A stretch of 64,000 nucleotides of DNA from Solimonas sp040066175 (lineage in GTDB: Bacteria > Pseudomonadota > Gammaproteobacteria > Nevskiales > Nevskiaceae), in assembly GCF_040066175.1 (NCBI RefSeq), contig NZ_JBEAAM010000002.1, positions 1 through 64,000 on the forward strand, given 5' to 3'. Positions 27,807 through 37,394 of the stretch are shown one piece after another. The translations under genes were made by a program, and so were the position numbers. The notes beneath the pieces are model-generated. The model was not told the DNA's origin. It searched no databases and saw only the letters and a list, made by a program, of their open reading frames with translations. The stretch's first letter is position 1; every line of letters starts with the position of its first letter.

Positions 27807-30800
27807 TCAGAACTTGGTCTGCACGCGCAGATACGGCGTCCTGCTGCCCCAGATCTCGTAGGTGTTGGGGTCGAAGGTGCTGGCGAAGGCCGAGTAGGCC
27901 TTCGGCGGATCCTGGTCGAGCACGTTGAGTACGCCCAGCACCAGCTTGGTGTTCCAGGCGGGCACGTCGTAGCCGAACTGGACGTCGTGATAGGTGGTCG
28001 CGTCGAGCTTGTTGAGCGGCGTGCCGTCGGCCTTGTGCGGACCGGAACACAGGCCGTACTGCTCCAGCGAAAGCACCGGGTACGGGTAGTTGCCGCCCTC
28101 CGCAGCACCGGGATCCTGGCGGCCGTCGTCGCAGACTTCATAGACGTGGTAGATGAAGCGCGAGCTCCAGCTGGCCTCGAAGGGGCCATTGGTCCAGGTC
28201 AGTGCCGCATTCATCTTGAAGCGCGGGATGGAACCGAAGCCGCCGAACTCCTGGCCGACCGCGCCCTGACGCTGCTCGCCGCCGTCCACCGTCGGCAGCA
28301 CCGCGTCCCAGCGCGTCACGTAGGCGCCATCCGCGGTCAGCTTGAAGCTGCCGATCGGCGCAAGCCAGTCGTTCTGGATCTTCCAGCTCATGTTGAAGTC
28401 GAGGCCCTCGACATCCAGCGCCGCGAAATTCACCGCGGTCGCGAGGATCTTGGACAGCTCGCCGTTGGACGAGCGCTGCACGCGATCGCACAGTGAGCGC
28501 GAGTCCGGATCGGCGCGGTAGCAGAAGGTGAAGATCTGGTCCGAGCCGATGAACGAGATGAAGTCCTTCAGCTCGATGCGGTACCAGTCCATCTCGAACG
28601 AGAAGTCCGGGAAGAACTCCGGGCTCCAGACGAAGCCGGCCGTCGTCGAGGTCGCGGTCTCCGGCTTCAGGTCCGGGTTGCCGCCGAACACGGTCGGGAT
28701 CTGCGCGTTGGTCTGCGAATCCGCGGCGCCGTCGGCATCGCAGTTCGCCGCCACGTTGGGATTGCTGTTGCGCTCGTCCGACGCGCAGGGATCGGTCTCC
28801 TCCGGGAAGCTGGTCACCGCACCCAGGTACAGCTCGGTGATCGACGGTGCGCGGAAGGCCTCCGACCAGGTGCCGCGCAGCAGCAGGCCGTTGAGCATGC
28901 GCCACTCGACACCGGCCTTGCCGCTGGTGTTGGTGCCGATCTCGCCGTAGTCGGAGAAACGCGCCGCGAGGCTGACGTTGAGCCCGTCGATCAGCGGAAC
29001 GTCGCGGACCAGCGGAATCGCCAGCTCGGCATAGGCCTCGAAGGCATCGTAGCTGCCCTTGGTCGGCGCGGACGCATTGGTGCTGCTGGTGCCATTGACC
29101 TTGAGCGGGTCCGGTTCGCTCTGGAAGGATTCCGTGCGCAGCTCGACGCCGGCGGCGATGCCGAGCTGGCCACCGAGGAAGATGCCGTCGAGCAAGGGGA
29201 GATTGGTCGTGGCGTTGCCGTAGAACAGGCGCTGACTCTGCCGCGAGGTGTCGTGCGCGGTGTAGGTGATGTAGGCCAGCATCTCCGGCGTGATCGTGCC
29301 GGGGCCGCCGAAGATATCGAGCGGCACGCAGCCGGCAGCCGCCGGCGGCGCGGTCGCCGTGTCGGTATCGACGCAGTCGGCCAGCGGGCCGAGCGCACGC
29401 GCCGCGTGGGCCATGTTGACCAGGCCCTGCTCGGAAGTGCTCTGACGGTTCTGCGAGTAGGCCGCACCCAGATCCCAGCTGACGAGATAGTCGAGCAGCG
29501 GGAACTGGCCGTCGAAGCCGCCGCCGATGCGGTAGGTATCGACGTCCTGCCGGAACAGGCGGGGACCGTACTCGACCAGGCGCCGCAGCGAAGCGCCGAG
29601 CCCGACCAGGCCGGCGGCCGGATCGGCCAGGCCGATGTCCTGCGGCGTCGTGCCGGGGATGTAGTACGGGCTGGCCGAGTTGGTCGGGTTGTACGGGTTG
29701 TCGGCGGCCACGTAGCCGAGATCGAAGGGCGGAATGCCCAGCGCGTCGCCGAAGCCGAACGGCGTTTCCGCGAGCCGCTGCGCCGACTTGCGGTTGTTGT
29801 ACAGCACCTCGCTGGACGCGTGGATGCCGTTCTCGAAGTCGTGCGTGAACTGCGCGAACAGGCCGGTGCGCTCGCTGGGGGTCAGCAGGTAGTTGACCGG
29901 CGCGTAGTTGTAGGCATCGACGTTGGGATCGAAGCGCGCGAAGTTGCCGCTCGGATCGGTCCCCGCACCGCGGCGGCCGGCGAGATCGCACAGCGTCAGT
30001 GCCGAGCCGGCCGGGAAGGCCAGGCCCAGAGGCGGCGCGCCCGGGATGCCGGGATTGGCCGGGTCGCTGCCGACGACACCCCCCCAGGGATCGCTGAGCA
30101 CGCCTTCGACGACGCCGCCCGACAGGTCGCGGCACAGTGCGTTGGGCGAGGTCGGATCGGTGTCGCCATTGGAGATCACGTTGCCGTTGCCGGGCGTGGG
30201 CACGAACAGGAAGCGACCGCCCGGCGTGAACGAGCTGCCGCGCGACAGCCCGGTACCGTACGTCGGATACGAAGATTCCTCGCGGTCGCCCGCGAGCACC
30301 TCTCCCTGATTCGTGTAGCTGACGTCCATGAACACGCCGGTCTTGCCGTTGAAGCTGCCGACCGAATAGCTGTAGGACTGCGTCAGGCCCTTGCCGTCGT
30401 CGTAGGTCTGTGCGTGGGCGCGGAACTGGCCGCCCTCGAAATCCCGGCGCGTCTTGATGTTGATGACGCCGGCGATGGCATCCGAGCCGTACACGGCCGA
30501 CGCACCGTCCTTGAGGACTTCGATGCTGTCGATGATCGAAATCGGGATGGTGTTGAGATCCACGGAGCTGGTGCTGGTGGCGGCGACGCCGGACACCCAG
30601 CGCCGGCCGTTGACCAGCACCAGCACGCGGTTGGAACCGAGGTTGCGCAGATCGACCTCGACCGCGCCGTTGCCGCCGTTGTTGTTGGCGGTGTTCAGCG
30701 CCGCGCCGGCCTGCGGCAGGCCCTGCAGCAGGTCGCCGATCGAGGTCAGGCCCGAGCGCTCGATGTCGGCGCGCGTCACCACGAGCACCGGCTGCGCCGT

Positions 30801-31130
30801 CTCGTAGTCGGAGCGGCGGATGCGCGAGCCGGTCACCTCGATGGTTTCCAGCCTGGTCTTGCCCTCTGCCACTTCCGGCTCGGCCGCGGGCGCTTCCGGT
30901 TCGCGCAGCGGCTCGACCTGGATCGTCTCGACGACCGTCGAATCTTCCTGCTGGTCTTCCGGCTGGATCTCCGGTGTCGCGGCCGGATCGTCCGGCGCGG
31001 CCGCATCCGCGGCCTGCCCGTACTCCGGTTCCGGCAGCGGGTCAGCGTCCTGCGCCAGCACGGACGCCGCACTCAAAGAAAAAGCCGCCGCGAGCAGCCG
31101 CAGCGGCCAGGTACCCAGTCTCGTCGCCAT
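27807..31130 (-). CDS. TonB-dependent receptor (copy 1)
   Basis: 1107 aa from ATG 31130 with GGGAG upstream. A signal peptide ending in SVLAQ precedes an acidic, Pro-rich extension (about 30-105). It holds two TonB-box-like stretches, VETIQVEPL and LETIEVTGS. The plug domain follows (DIERSGLTSIGDLLQ, VLVLVNGRRW, GSDAIAGVINI), then a long 22-strand barrel with LLLRGTWSEAFRAPSI and DFSFEMDWYRIELKD, ending in Phe (LRVQTKF). It imports a nutrient (iron complex, vitamin, glycan or peptide) with TonB energy. The substrate is not readable. It is a tandem paralogue of the next gene. Confidence 0.93.
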   Translation of the reverse strand: MATRLGTWPLRLLAAAFSLSAASVLAQDADPLPEPEYGQAADAAAPDDPAATPEIQPEDQQEDSTVVETIQVEPLREPEAPAAEPEVAEGKTRLETIEVTGSRIRRSDYETAQPVLVVTRADIERSGLTSIGDLLQGLPQAGAALNTANNNGGNGAVEVDLRNLGSNRVLVLVNGRRWVSGVAATSTSSVDLNTIPISIIDSIEVLKDGASAVYGSDAIAGVINIKTRRDFEGGQFRAHAQTYDDGKGLTQSYSYSVGSFNGKTGVFMDVSYTNQGEVLAGDREESSYPTYGTGLSRGSSFTPGGRFLFVPTPGNGNVISNGDTDPTSPNALCRDLSGGVVEGVLSDPWGGVVGSDPANPGIPGAPPLGLAFPAGSALTLCDLAGRRGAGTDPSGNFARFDPNVDAYNYAPVNYLLTPSERTGLFAQFTHDFENGIHASSEVLYNNRKSAQRLAETPFGFGDALGIPPFDLGYVAADNPYNPTNSASPYYIPGTTPQDIGLADPAAGLVGLGASLRRLVEYGPRLFRQDVDTYRIGGGFDGQFPLLDYLVSWDLGAAYSQNRQSTSEQGLVNMAHAARALGPLADCVDTDTATAPPAAAGCVPLDIFGGPGTITPEMLAYITYTAHDTSRQSQRLFYGNATTNLPLLDGIFLGGQLGIAAGVELRTESFQSEPDPLKVNGTSSTNASAPTKGSYDAFEAYAELAIPLVRDVPLIDGLNVSLAARFSDYGEIGTNTSGKAGVEWRMLNGLLLRGTWSEAFRAPSITELYLGAVTSFPEETDPCASDERNSNPNVAANCDADGAADSQTNAQIPTVFGGNPDLKPETATSTTAGFVWSPEFFPDFSFEMDWYRIELKDFISFIGSDQIFTFCYRADPDSRSLCDRVQRSSNGELSKILATAVNFAALDVEGLDFNMSWKIQNDWLAPIGSFKLTADGAYVTRWDAVLPTVDGGEQRQGAVGQEFGGFGSIPRFKMNAALTWTNGPFEASWSSRFIYHVYEVCDDGRQDPGAAEGGNYPYPVLSLEQYGLCSGPHKADGTPLNKLDATTYHDVQFGYDVPAWNTKLVLGVLNVLDQDPPKAYSAFASTFDPNTYEIWGSRTPYLRVQTKF

Positions 31131-31199
31131 CCCCAACTCTCCCAGCTCGCGGAATCCGGATGTCGGATAAGTGGATTCCGCCTGTAAGTGATTCCTTAC

Positions 31200-31244
31200 A
31201 TTATCGCAACCCGTCATCGGCCTGTCACCGGGGATTCACTCAGC
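31200..31244 (-). promoter_or_regulatory. promoter and activator-like site of TonB receptor 1
   Basis: In gene direction: GCTGAGTGAATCCCC (31244-31230), then -35 GTGACA (31228-31223), 17 nt, -10 GATAAT (31205-31200). The motif abuts the -35 as expected for a class-II-type activator site. The same arrangement precedes receptor 2. Confidence 0.7.
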
Positions 31245-31328
31245 GCCACGGCGGGCATGGCAGGGGCGAACCCGGTGACGCGGGCGGCGTCGGCCAGGAG
31301 TCGGTCCGCAGTCTCGGGGACTGCCTAA

Positions 31329-31348
31329 GACCGACGATCCCGTCGGTC
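31329..31348 (-). terminator. weak hairpin after TonB receptor 2
   Basis: GACCGACG/CGTCGGTC form an 8-bp stem with a 4-nt loop, directly beyond the receptor stop at 31357. The following sequence is TTAGG, not a strong T-run, so termination may be partial or Rho-assisted. Confidence 0.4.
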
Positions 31349-31356
31349 CCGGACGC

Positions 31357-34300
31357 TCAGAACTTGAAACCCGCGCGGATATAACCGAAGCGTCCCGGCG
31401 TCTCGTAGTGATTCGGGTCGTAGTTGTACCAGTACAGCGACGTCAGGCTGCGCGAGATCGGCGGATCCTGATCCAGCACGTTGTTGACGCCGATCGCGAT
31501 GTTCGCGTTGTAGTCGGACAGCTCGTAGCCGATCTGCACGTTGTGATAGAAGACCGTGCGCAAGCGGTTCTCGGGCGCCGGATTGCCTTCGGCATCGACG
31601 ACGTCGGGATGGCTGCACAGGCCCAGGTCCTTGAGCGACGGCGTCGGGAAGAAGTCGCCGCAGGGCTCGGTCATGTGATAGGCCATGCGCGTGGACCAGC
31701 TCGCCTTCAGCCGGTCGAACTGCCAGCCGAGCGTCCCCGTTGCCTTCCAGCGCGGGAAGCCGAAGAACTGGCCCGAGACCTTGCCGACCTCGTTGCTGAC
31801 CTCGTCCGGCTGTCCCGGACGCGGCGCGATCGAATCGAACTTGCTCAGATAGGACGCGTCCAGGTTGAGTTTGAAACGCCCCAGCGACTCGGGCAGCGGC
31901 AGCCCGTAGTTGATGCTGAAATCGACGCCGGCGGTCTCGACGCCGGCGAGGTTGAAATACGGCGTCTCGACGTAGGTCAGCGTTCCGGTCCCGTCACGGT
32001 GGATGTAGTCGCAGTAGTTGCGCTGTTCGGTCTTGTAGCAGGAGTCGAGGAAGAACTGTCCCTGGCCGATGACGACGAAGTCGGTGATCTTGATGTCGTA
32101 GAAATCGACGCTGACGTTCAGATCCCGGATCCAGGTCGGCGAATAGATCAGCCCGTAGGTCAGGTTCTTCGAGCGCTCGGGCTTGAGATCCAGGTTGCCC
32201 ATCCACAGGTCGTAGGGCGTTGCCACGGTGTCGGACGATCCGCCGCCCGGCGTTCCATCCATCAGGCAGTTCTGGTCGGCGGTGTCGTTGTCGCCGGGAT
32301 TGGCGCAGGGATCCGACAACGGGTCGTAACTCTGCGCGGCGCCGAGATACAGCTCTCCGACGTTCGGCGCGCGGAAACCGGTCGAGTACGTCCCGCGCAG
32401 CAGCAGGTCGTCGATCGGCTGCCAGCGCAGGCCCGCCTTGCCCGTGGTCACCGCACCGATCCGCGGATAATGCGAATAGCGGCCCGCCAGATCGAGATCG
32501 ACGGCGGCCGCCAGCGGCGCATCCTTCAGCAGCGGGATGCCGAGCTCGACGTAGGCTTCGCGCGCATAGGTCCGGCCGCTCAGCGGATTGAGCGTGTTGA
32601 GGCGGATCAGACCCTGCTGGATCGTCGGGTCGATGTCGCTGACGTACTGGTCGCGGCGGAATTCGCCACCGAGCGCGACCGCCAGCGGCGCGGGCAGCCA
32701 GCCGTCCACCGGCAGCTGACTGGAAAAGTTCAGGTAGGCGATGTCCTGCCGCGTCCGGTTGCGCTGCCAGTTGTGGGTGACGATGAAATCGATCGCTTCC
32801 TGGGTCAGCCCGGCCGGGCCCTGGAACACGTTCAGCGGCGCGCAGTCCCCGCTGCAGGTGCCGAAGTTGCCGAGCGCGATGCCGGCGCGTTCATAGTTGA
32901 CCGACGGCAGGATGTCTTCGATCTTGCTGCGCGAGTAGATGTAGCCGCCTTCCCAGGAAACCGGCAGACCCGCGAGACCGAAATCGCCGCTGAAACCGCC
33001 CCCCAGGCGCAGCGTGTCCACGGTGTCGATGAACGTCTGGTTGTTCTTGCCCGGACCCTGGCGGATCGCCCATGAACCGCTGCCGTCACCGATGCCGGTG
33101 CAGCTCGGCCCGGTCGGATCGCCGACGCCGGCCGGTCCGCAGCTGGAGTCCCAGCCGATGTCCTGCGCGAACGGGTTGTTGGGATTGGTCGCCGAGATGT
33201 AGGCCAGATAACCCTGCGGTCCGCCATCGAGATTCCCGCCGCCGAGGTAGGCGTTCTGGCCGACGCTGATCGATTCGCGCCGGTTGTAGAGGCCCTCGAA
33301 ATTGAACGACAGGGTGTCGAACAGCCGCTGGTTGAACTGCGTGAAAAATGCCGTGCGCTCGTTGGGCTCCTTGAGCGTGCCGTCCGCAAAGCGGTTGTAG
33401 ACGTCGTCCGGATTGTTGCGGTTGATCTGGTGGTAGTCCTGCGGATTCCCGGCGCCGCCGGTGGCGCCCGGATTGAGCGTCAGGTCGCAGAGCACCAGGC
33501 CCGCCGGGATCATGCTGGTCATCGCCACCGGCCCGCGCAGCGGGCCGAGCGTGCCCGGCACCGCGCCGGCGGCGATGCCGGCCTGCAGGTTCGGGCAGCC
33601 GTACATCGCGGCATGGATCGAATCGAGTTCGACGAAGCGCAGCAGCGCGTTGGGCGTGACGATGCTGTTGCGCGTGGGGCCCGCGCTGGGGCTGGCGGTG
33701 ATGGCGCGATTGGTGTTGGGTGCTTCGGCCTGGTCGGTGTAGCTCAGGTTGAGAAACAGATTGGTGTCGGGCCGATTCAGGCCCCACGAGATCGACGCCT
33801 GCTGATTCGTGCCGTCGCCCTGCTGGTAGAACTGGCCGACGTGGTAGGACAGGGCAAGACCATCGAAGTCCTTGCGCGTGATGACGTTGACCACGCCGCC
33901 GATCGCGTCGGAACCGTAGATCGCCGATGCGCCGTCCTTGAGGATCTCCACGCGTTCGATGATCGCCGTGGGAATCGTGTTGTAGTCGGAAACCGACGTT
34001 TGCGTCTGGATCAGGCCGGTCACCCAGCGGCGACCGTTGACGAGCAGCAGCGTGTGGTTGGCGCCGAGGTTGCGCAGATCCAGATTGGTTTCGCCCATCG
34101 TCAGGGCGAATCGGCCCTGCTGCGCGCTGAGGCTGTTGTTGCCCGCGACCGTGATGTTGCGCAGGATCTCCGAGATGTCGGTCAGTCCCGTGCGCTCGAG
34201 ATCCTGGCGCGTGATCACGACCACCGGCTGCGCGGTCTCGTAATCGGTGCGCTTCAGGCGCGAACCGGTCACCTCGATCGTCTCCAGCCGGGTCTTGCCC

Positions 34301-34524
34301 GGCGCGACGTCCGGCTCGGCCGCAGGCGGCTCCGGTTCGCGCAGCGGTTCGACCTGGATCGTCTCGACCGCCGCGCCCGTCTCGTCCGGCACGACCGCGT
34401 CCGCGGCCTGCCCGTACTCCGGCTCCGGCACCGGCTCGCCGTCCTGCGCCAGCACGGACGCCGCGCTCAAAGAAAAAGCCGCCGCCAGCAGGCGCAGCGG
34501 CCAGGCCTTCAGTCTCGTCGTCAT
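31357..34524 (-). CDS. TonB-dependent receptor (copy 2)
   Basis: 1055 aa. Its signal peptide (LRLLAAAFSLSAASVLAQD) is almost the same as in receptor 1, also at DNA level. The acidic extension has the same two TonB-box-like parts (VETIQVEPL, LETIEVTGS). Plug: VNGRRWVTG, EILKDGASAIYGSDAIGGVVNV. Barrel ends with GYIRAGFKF. The first 100 residues and the promoter are far closer to receptor 1 than the barrel is, so the pair arose by tandem duplication followed by barrel divergence, probably for a different ligand. Confidence 0.93.
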   Translation of the reverse strand: MTTRLKAWPLRLLAAAFSLSAASVLAQDGEPVPEPEYGQAADAVVPDETGAAVETIQVEPLREPEPPAAEPDVAPGKTRLETIEVTGSRLKRTDYETAQPVVVITRQDLERTGLTDISEILRNITVAGNNSLSAQQGRFALTMGETNLDLRNLGANHTLLLVNGRRWVTGLIQTQTSVSDYNTIPTAIIERVEILKDGASAIYGSDAIGGVVNVITRKDFDGLALSYHVGQFYQQGDGTNQQASISWGLNRPDTNLFLNLSYTDQAEAPNTNRAITASPSAGPTRNSIVTPNALLRFVELDSIHAAMYGCPNLQAGIAAGAVPGTLGPLRGPVAMTSMIPAGLVLCDLTLNPGATGGAGNPQDYHQINRNNPDDVYNRFADGTLKEPNERTAFFTQFNQRLFDTLSFNFEGLYNRRESISVGQNAYLGGGNLDGGPQGYLAYISATNPNNPFAQDIGWDSSCGPAGVGDPTGPSCTGIGDGSGSWAIRQGPGKNNQTFIDTVDTLRLGGGFSGDFGLAGLPVSWEGGYIYSRSKIEDILPSVNYERAGIALGNFGTCSGDCAPLNVFQGPAGLTQEAIDFIVTHNWQRNRTRQDIAYLNFSSQLPVDGWLPAPLAVALGGEFRRDQYVSDIDPTIQQGLIRLNTLNPLSGRTYAREAYVELGIPLLKDAPLAAAVDLDLAGRYSHYPRIGAVTTGKAGLRWQPIDDLLLRGTYSTGFRAPNVGELYLGAAQSYDPLSDPCANPGDNDTADQNCLMDGTPGGGSSDTVATPYDLWMGNLDLKPERSKNLTYGLIYSPTWIRDLNVSVDFYDIKITDFVVIGQGQFFLDSCYKTEQRNYCDYIHRDGTGTLTYVETPYFNLAGVETAGVDFSINYGLPLPESLGRFKLNLDASYLSKFDSIAPRPGQPDEVSNEVGKVSGQFFGFPRWKATGTLGWQFDRLKASWSTRMAYHMTEPCGDFFPTPSLKDLGLCSHPDVVDAEGNPAPENRLRTVFYHNVQIGYELSDYNANIAIGVNNVLDQDPPISRSLTSLYWYNYDPNHYETPGRFGYIRAGFKF

Positions 34525-34594
34525 CCCCCACTCTCCCCAAGCCGCGGAATGCGGATGTCGGATTTTTCCGTTCCGCCTGTACTCCTATTCCTAC

Positions 34595-34639
34595 GTTATC
34601 GCAGCCGGGCATCGGCCCGTCACCGGGGATTCCCTCAGC
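34595..34639 (-). promoter_or_regulatory. promoter and activator-like site of TonB receptor 2
   Basis: In gene direction: GCTGAGGGAATCCCC (34639-34625), -35 GTGACG (34623-34618), 17 nt, -10 GATAAC (34600-34595). It has the same order and spacing as at receptor 1. Confidence 0.7.
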
Positions 34640-34700
34640 GTCACCGGTGCGGCGGCGCGCGGCGCTATCATCCGGGCTCGCGCCGCGCAGGAGCTTGCCG

Positions 34701-35498
34701 ATGAACCGCTGGATCGCCGGACTGATCAGCTGGATGACCGCCACGTATTCCGCCACCGCGTTCGCCGCCGTCGTCGAGCGTCCGTTCGACTACCCGGTCG
34801 GCGCGCAGACGCACCGCGGCTATTTCCTCTACGACGACACCGTGCGCACGACGCGGCCGCTGCTGATCGTCGTGCCCAACTGGCTGGGCGCCACCGCCGC
34901 CAACCGCAAGCAGGCCGGCGAGATCGCCGGTTCCGACTACGTGGTGTTCGTCGCCGACATGTACGGCAAGGACCGGCTGCCGGCCGATGCCGGCGCGGCC
35001 GGCAAGGCGGTCGGTGCGCTGTACGCCGACCGCCCGCTGCTGCGCGAGCGCATCCGTGCCGCACAGGCCGCGGCGCTGGGCGAGGTGCGCAGGGCCGGGC
35101 TGCCCGCCGATCCCGGGCGTGTCGCGGCGATCGGCTTCTGCTTCGGCGGCGCGACCGTCCTGGAACTGGCCCGCACCGGCGCCGACATCGCCGCCGTCGT
35201 GTCCTTCCACGGCAACCTGTCGCTGCCGGGAACCCCGGACAACGCACCGATCCGCACGCGCATCCTTGCGCTGCACGGCGACGCCGATCCCTATGTGCCC
35301 GCCGAGCAGGTGGATGCGTTTCAGGCGGAGATGCGCGAGGCAAAGGCCGACTGGCAGCTGGTGCGCTTCGGCGGCGCGGTGCACTCGTTCACCGACCCGG
35401 ACGCCCGCCAACCGGGCCAGGCGATGTACGACGCCAAGGTGGCGCGCCGCGCGTTCGCGATGATGCGTGACTTCCTCGCCGAAGCCTTCGGCGGCTGA
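34701..35498 (+). CDS. exported dienelactone hydrolase family protein
   Basis: 265 aa from ATG 34701, with GGAG upstream. A hydrophobic N terminus ending near ATAFAA suggests export. Alpha/beta-hydrolase fold with Cys nucleophile in GFCFGG, Asp in LHGDADPYV and His in GAVHSFTD, the dienelactone hydrolase triad. Family members hydrolyse lactones or esters. The natural substrate is unknown. The gene is divergent from TonB receptor 2. Confidence 0.88.
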   Translation: MNRWIAGLISWMTATYSATAFAAVVERPFDYPVGAQTHRGYFLYDDTVRTTRPLLIVVPNWLGATAANRKQAGEIAGSDYVVFVADMYGKDRLPADAGAAGKAVGALYADRPLLRERIRAAQAAALGEVRRAGLPADPGRVAAIGFCFGGATVLELARTGADIAAVVSFHGNLSLPGTPDNAPIRTRILALHGDADPYVPAEQVDAFQAEMREAKADWQLVRFGGAVHSFTDPDARQPGQAMYDAKVARRAFAMMRDFLAEAFGG

Positions 35499-35521
35499 AC
35501 TCCGCGTGCCTCCGTCGCCGG

Positions 35522-36010
35522 TCAGCCCGGCGGACGCAGGAACGGCAGCAGATCGCCGGCCAGTGCGGCGAAATCGCGGCGCAGCGTGGACATCGGCATG
35601 AATTGGTGGTCGATGCCGTCGAATCCGGGCACGACCACTTCGCTGATCAGCGCATGATCGACGCCGTCCTGCAGGTGGCAGGCCTTCCAGCAGCCGCCCG
35701 GTACCTGCAGGAAGATCTGCTCGCCCTCGCCGCCGCCGAGCACGACGCGCTGGCAGACCCCGGACTCGGGCAGCAACAGGTACTCCACCGGGCCGCCATC
35801 CTGCAGGTAGTGCAGGACGGTCGAACGGTTGCGGTGCAGGTAGCCGACCGGCGACTTGCGGCTGAGCAGGTAGTGGATCGACGTCACCAGCGGACGGTTG
35901 CCGCTCAGCGTCGGATAAGCGCGCTCATCGGTGTAGATGCGACGGAAATGCCCGCCCTCCGGATGCGGAGCGAGATCCAGCCGCTTGATCCAGTCCACCG
36001 CGTCGGTCAT
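35522..36010 (-). CDS. cupin superfamily protein (DUF985)
   Basis: 162 aa from ATG 36010. LAPHPEGGHFRRIYTD at the start, YLLSRKSPVGYLHRNRSTVLHYLQDG in the middle and VVPGFDGIDHQFM near the end are the DUF985 cupin pattern. Enzymatic function is not established. It follows the CBS-domain gene by about 45 nt on the same strand. Confidence 0.9.
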   Translation of the reverse strand: MTDAVDWIKRLDLAPHPEGGHFRRIYTDERAYPTLSGNRPLVTSIHYLLSRKSPVGYLHRNRSTVLHYLQDGGPVEYLLLPESGVCQRVVLGGGEGEQIFLQVPGGCWKACHLQDGVDHALISEVVVPGFDGIDHQFMPMSTLRRDFAALAGDLLPFLRPPG

Positions 36011-36054
36011 GCAGGTCTCCCGTCGGCTTCGCTCGTCACCCTGGACATGCTCGC

Positions 36055-36540
36055 TCAGCCGAGCAGGAAGCGTGGCGTGAAGATCGCCGCCAGGTCCGGC
36101 GCACGCCGCGTCGCCGGATCTTCGCGCTGCCAGGCCCGGTAGTCCGCGAGCAGCGCCTTGAGCACGTCGCGGCGGCTGACCATGCCCTGCAGCACCTGCC
36201 CCACGGCCACCGGCACGTGCCGATAGCCGTGCTGCATGAAGATCGCCGCGAGCGTGTACAGATCGGTTTCGGGCCGCACGCACACCGGGTGAGGACGCAT
36301 GACCTCGGCCACGCGCAGGTGCGGCTCGGCGTGCATCTTGCCACTGGCATAGCACTGCAGCAGATCCTTTTCCGACACGAAGCCGACGAGGATCTCCCGC
36401 GTGAAGTCCTTCTCGACCACGGCCGCGTTGGAGACGCTCCGCTCGCACAGCAGCTCTGCCGCCGCCGCCACTTCCATCTTCGCATCGACGCTGACCACGT
36501 CGCGCGTCATGATCTCGCTCGCCAGAATCCGGTGCTGCAT
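36055..36540 (-). CDS. two-CBS-domain protein
   Basis: 161 aa from ATG 36540. CBS 1 spans about residues 5-65 (ASEIMTRDVVSVDA, LVGFVSEKDLL) and CBS 2 about 75-130 (VAEVMRPHPVCVRPETDL, GMVSRRDVLKALL). Such stand-alone CBS pairs bind adenine nucleotides and sense energy state. An FNR/ANR-like box lies 73 nt upstream, so oxygen control is plausible. Confidence 0.88.
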   Translation of the reverse strand: MQHRILASEIMTRDVVSVDAKMEVAAAAELLCERSVSNAAVVEKDFTREILVGFVSEKDLLQCYASGKMHAEPHLRVAEVMRPHPVCVRPETDLYTLAAIFMQHGYRHVPVAVGQVLQGMVSRRDVLKALLADYRAWQREDPATRRAPDLAAIFTPRFLLG

Positions 36541-36612
36541 GAGTCCCTCCTCGTGTACCGGCCTGGACCGGCGATCCGGCACCACGCTAAGGCAGCGCCG
36601 CCGGGGCGCGCA

Positions 36613-36626
36613 TTGACATGGGTCAT
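36613..36626. promoter_or_regulatory. FNR/ANR-like binding site
   Basis: TTGACATGGGTCAT matches the dyad TTGAC-N4-GTCAA at 9 of 10 conserved positions. It lies between the divergent CBS-domain and DUF4404 genes. Confidence 0.5.
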
Positions 36627-36693
36627 CCCCGCTCGCGGCATTGAAAGCCCCGGCACCCTTCTCCAACAATGGAGTCCTTCGCCGGAGCCGCGC

Positions 36694-36957
36694 ATGAATC
36701 TGCAACAACTGCACCGCGACCTCAACGAGCTGCGCGCCGAACTCGACCGCCTGCCGCCGGACGCGCCCGGGCGCGCGCGCCTGCGCGACCTCGCGGCGCG
36801 CATCGAGGCACAACTCGACGCATCGCGTCCGTCCGAACCGCACGCATCCCTGGTCCATGGCGTGCGCGATGCAGTCGCGGAATTCGAAGTCGAGCATCCG
36901 CGCGCCGCCGGCGTACTGCAGCGCATAGTGCAAACCCTCAGCTCGATGGGCATCTGA
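36694..36957 (+). CDS. DUF4404 family protein
   Basis: 87 aa. MNLQQLHRDLNELRAELDRL begins a helical, probably coiled-coil protein with a Leu-heptad pattern. The end (HPRAAGVLQRIVQTLSSMGI) is typical of DUF4404. Function unknown. It faces the CBS-domain gene across an FNR-like site. Confidence 0.85.
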   Translation: MNLQQLHRDLNELRAELDRLPPDAPGRARLRDLAARIEAQLDASRPSEPHASLVHGVRDAVAEFEVEHPRAAGVLQRIVQTLSSMGI

Positions 36958-37025
36958 ACCGCGCTGGCACCGGCGCGAGGTTCTGCAATATGCTCGGACC
37001 TCGTCCTCAGCGGGGAGTCAAAGAC

Positions 37026-37355
37026 ATGGCCAGCAAAACCATCGACACACAGATCAAGGCACTGCGCAAGAAGCTCGACAGCGCGGCCGCTTCGCGCAGG
37101 AAGCAGATCCTGGCGCTGCGCGCCAAGGCCGCCGACGCGGCGCTGCAGTGGGTGATGTCGCACGAGTCGCGCGTCAACCAGTTCAAGGGTGCCGTGAAGG
37201 GCACGCCGGTGGCCGCCGCTGTGGACAAGCTGATCGACCTGCTCAAGGCCGAAGCCAGGCCGGCGCGCAAGGCGCCTGCCAAGGCCGCCCGGAAGACGGC
37301 CAAGAAGGCCGTCCGCAAGGCGGCAAAGAAGGCGCCGCGCAAGGCCGTCGGCTGA
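37026..37355 (+). CDS. histone-H1-like DNA-binding protein
   Basis: 109 aa from ATG 37026, with GGGGAG upstream. The first 75 residues are helical. The last 35 are a Lys/Ala/Pro/Arg tail (APAKAARKTAKKAVRKAAKK), the same composition as the eukaryotic H1 tail and bacterial H1-like proteins such as AlgP or Hc1. It probably binds and condenses DNA. An intrinsic terminator follows 40 nt downstream. Confidence 0.8.
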   Translation: MASKTIDTQIKALRKKLDSAAASRRKQILALRAKAADAALQWVMSHESRVNQFKGAVKGTPVAAAVDKLIDLLKAEARPARKAPAKAARKTAKKAVRKAAKKAPRKAVG

Positions 37356-37394
37356 GGCGGGTCGAAGCGACCTGCGTTCAGATGGTGGACCCGG

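Noticed and set aside
29253..31187. Plus-strand 644-residue frame opposite TonB receptor 1
   Set aside because: Antisense shadow of the receptor; no recognisable domain.
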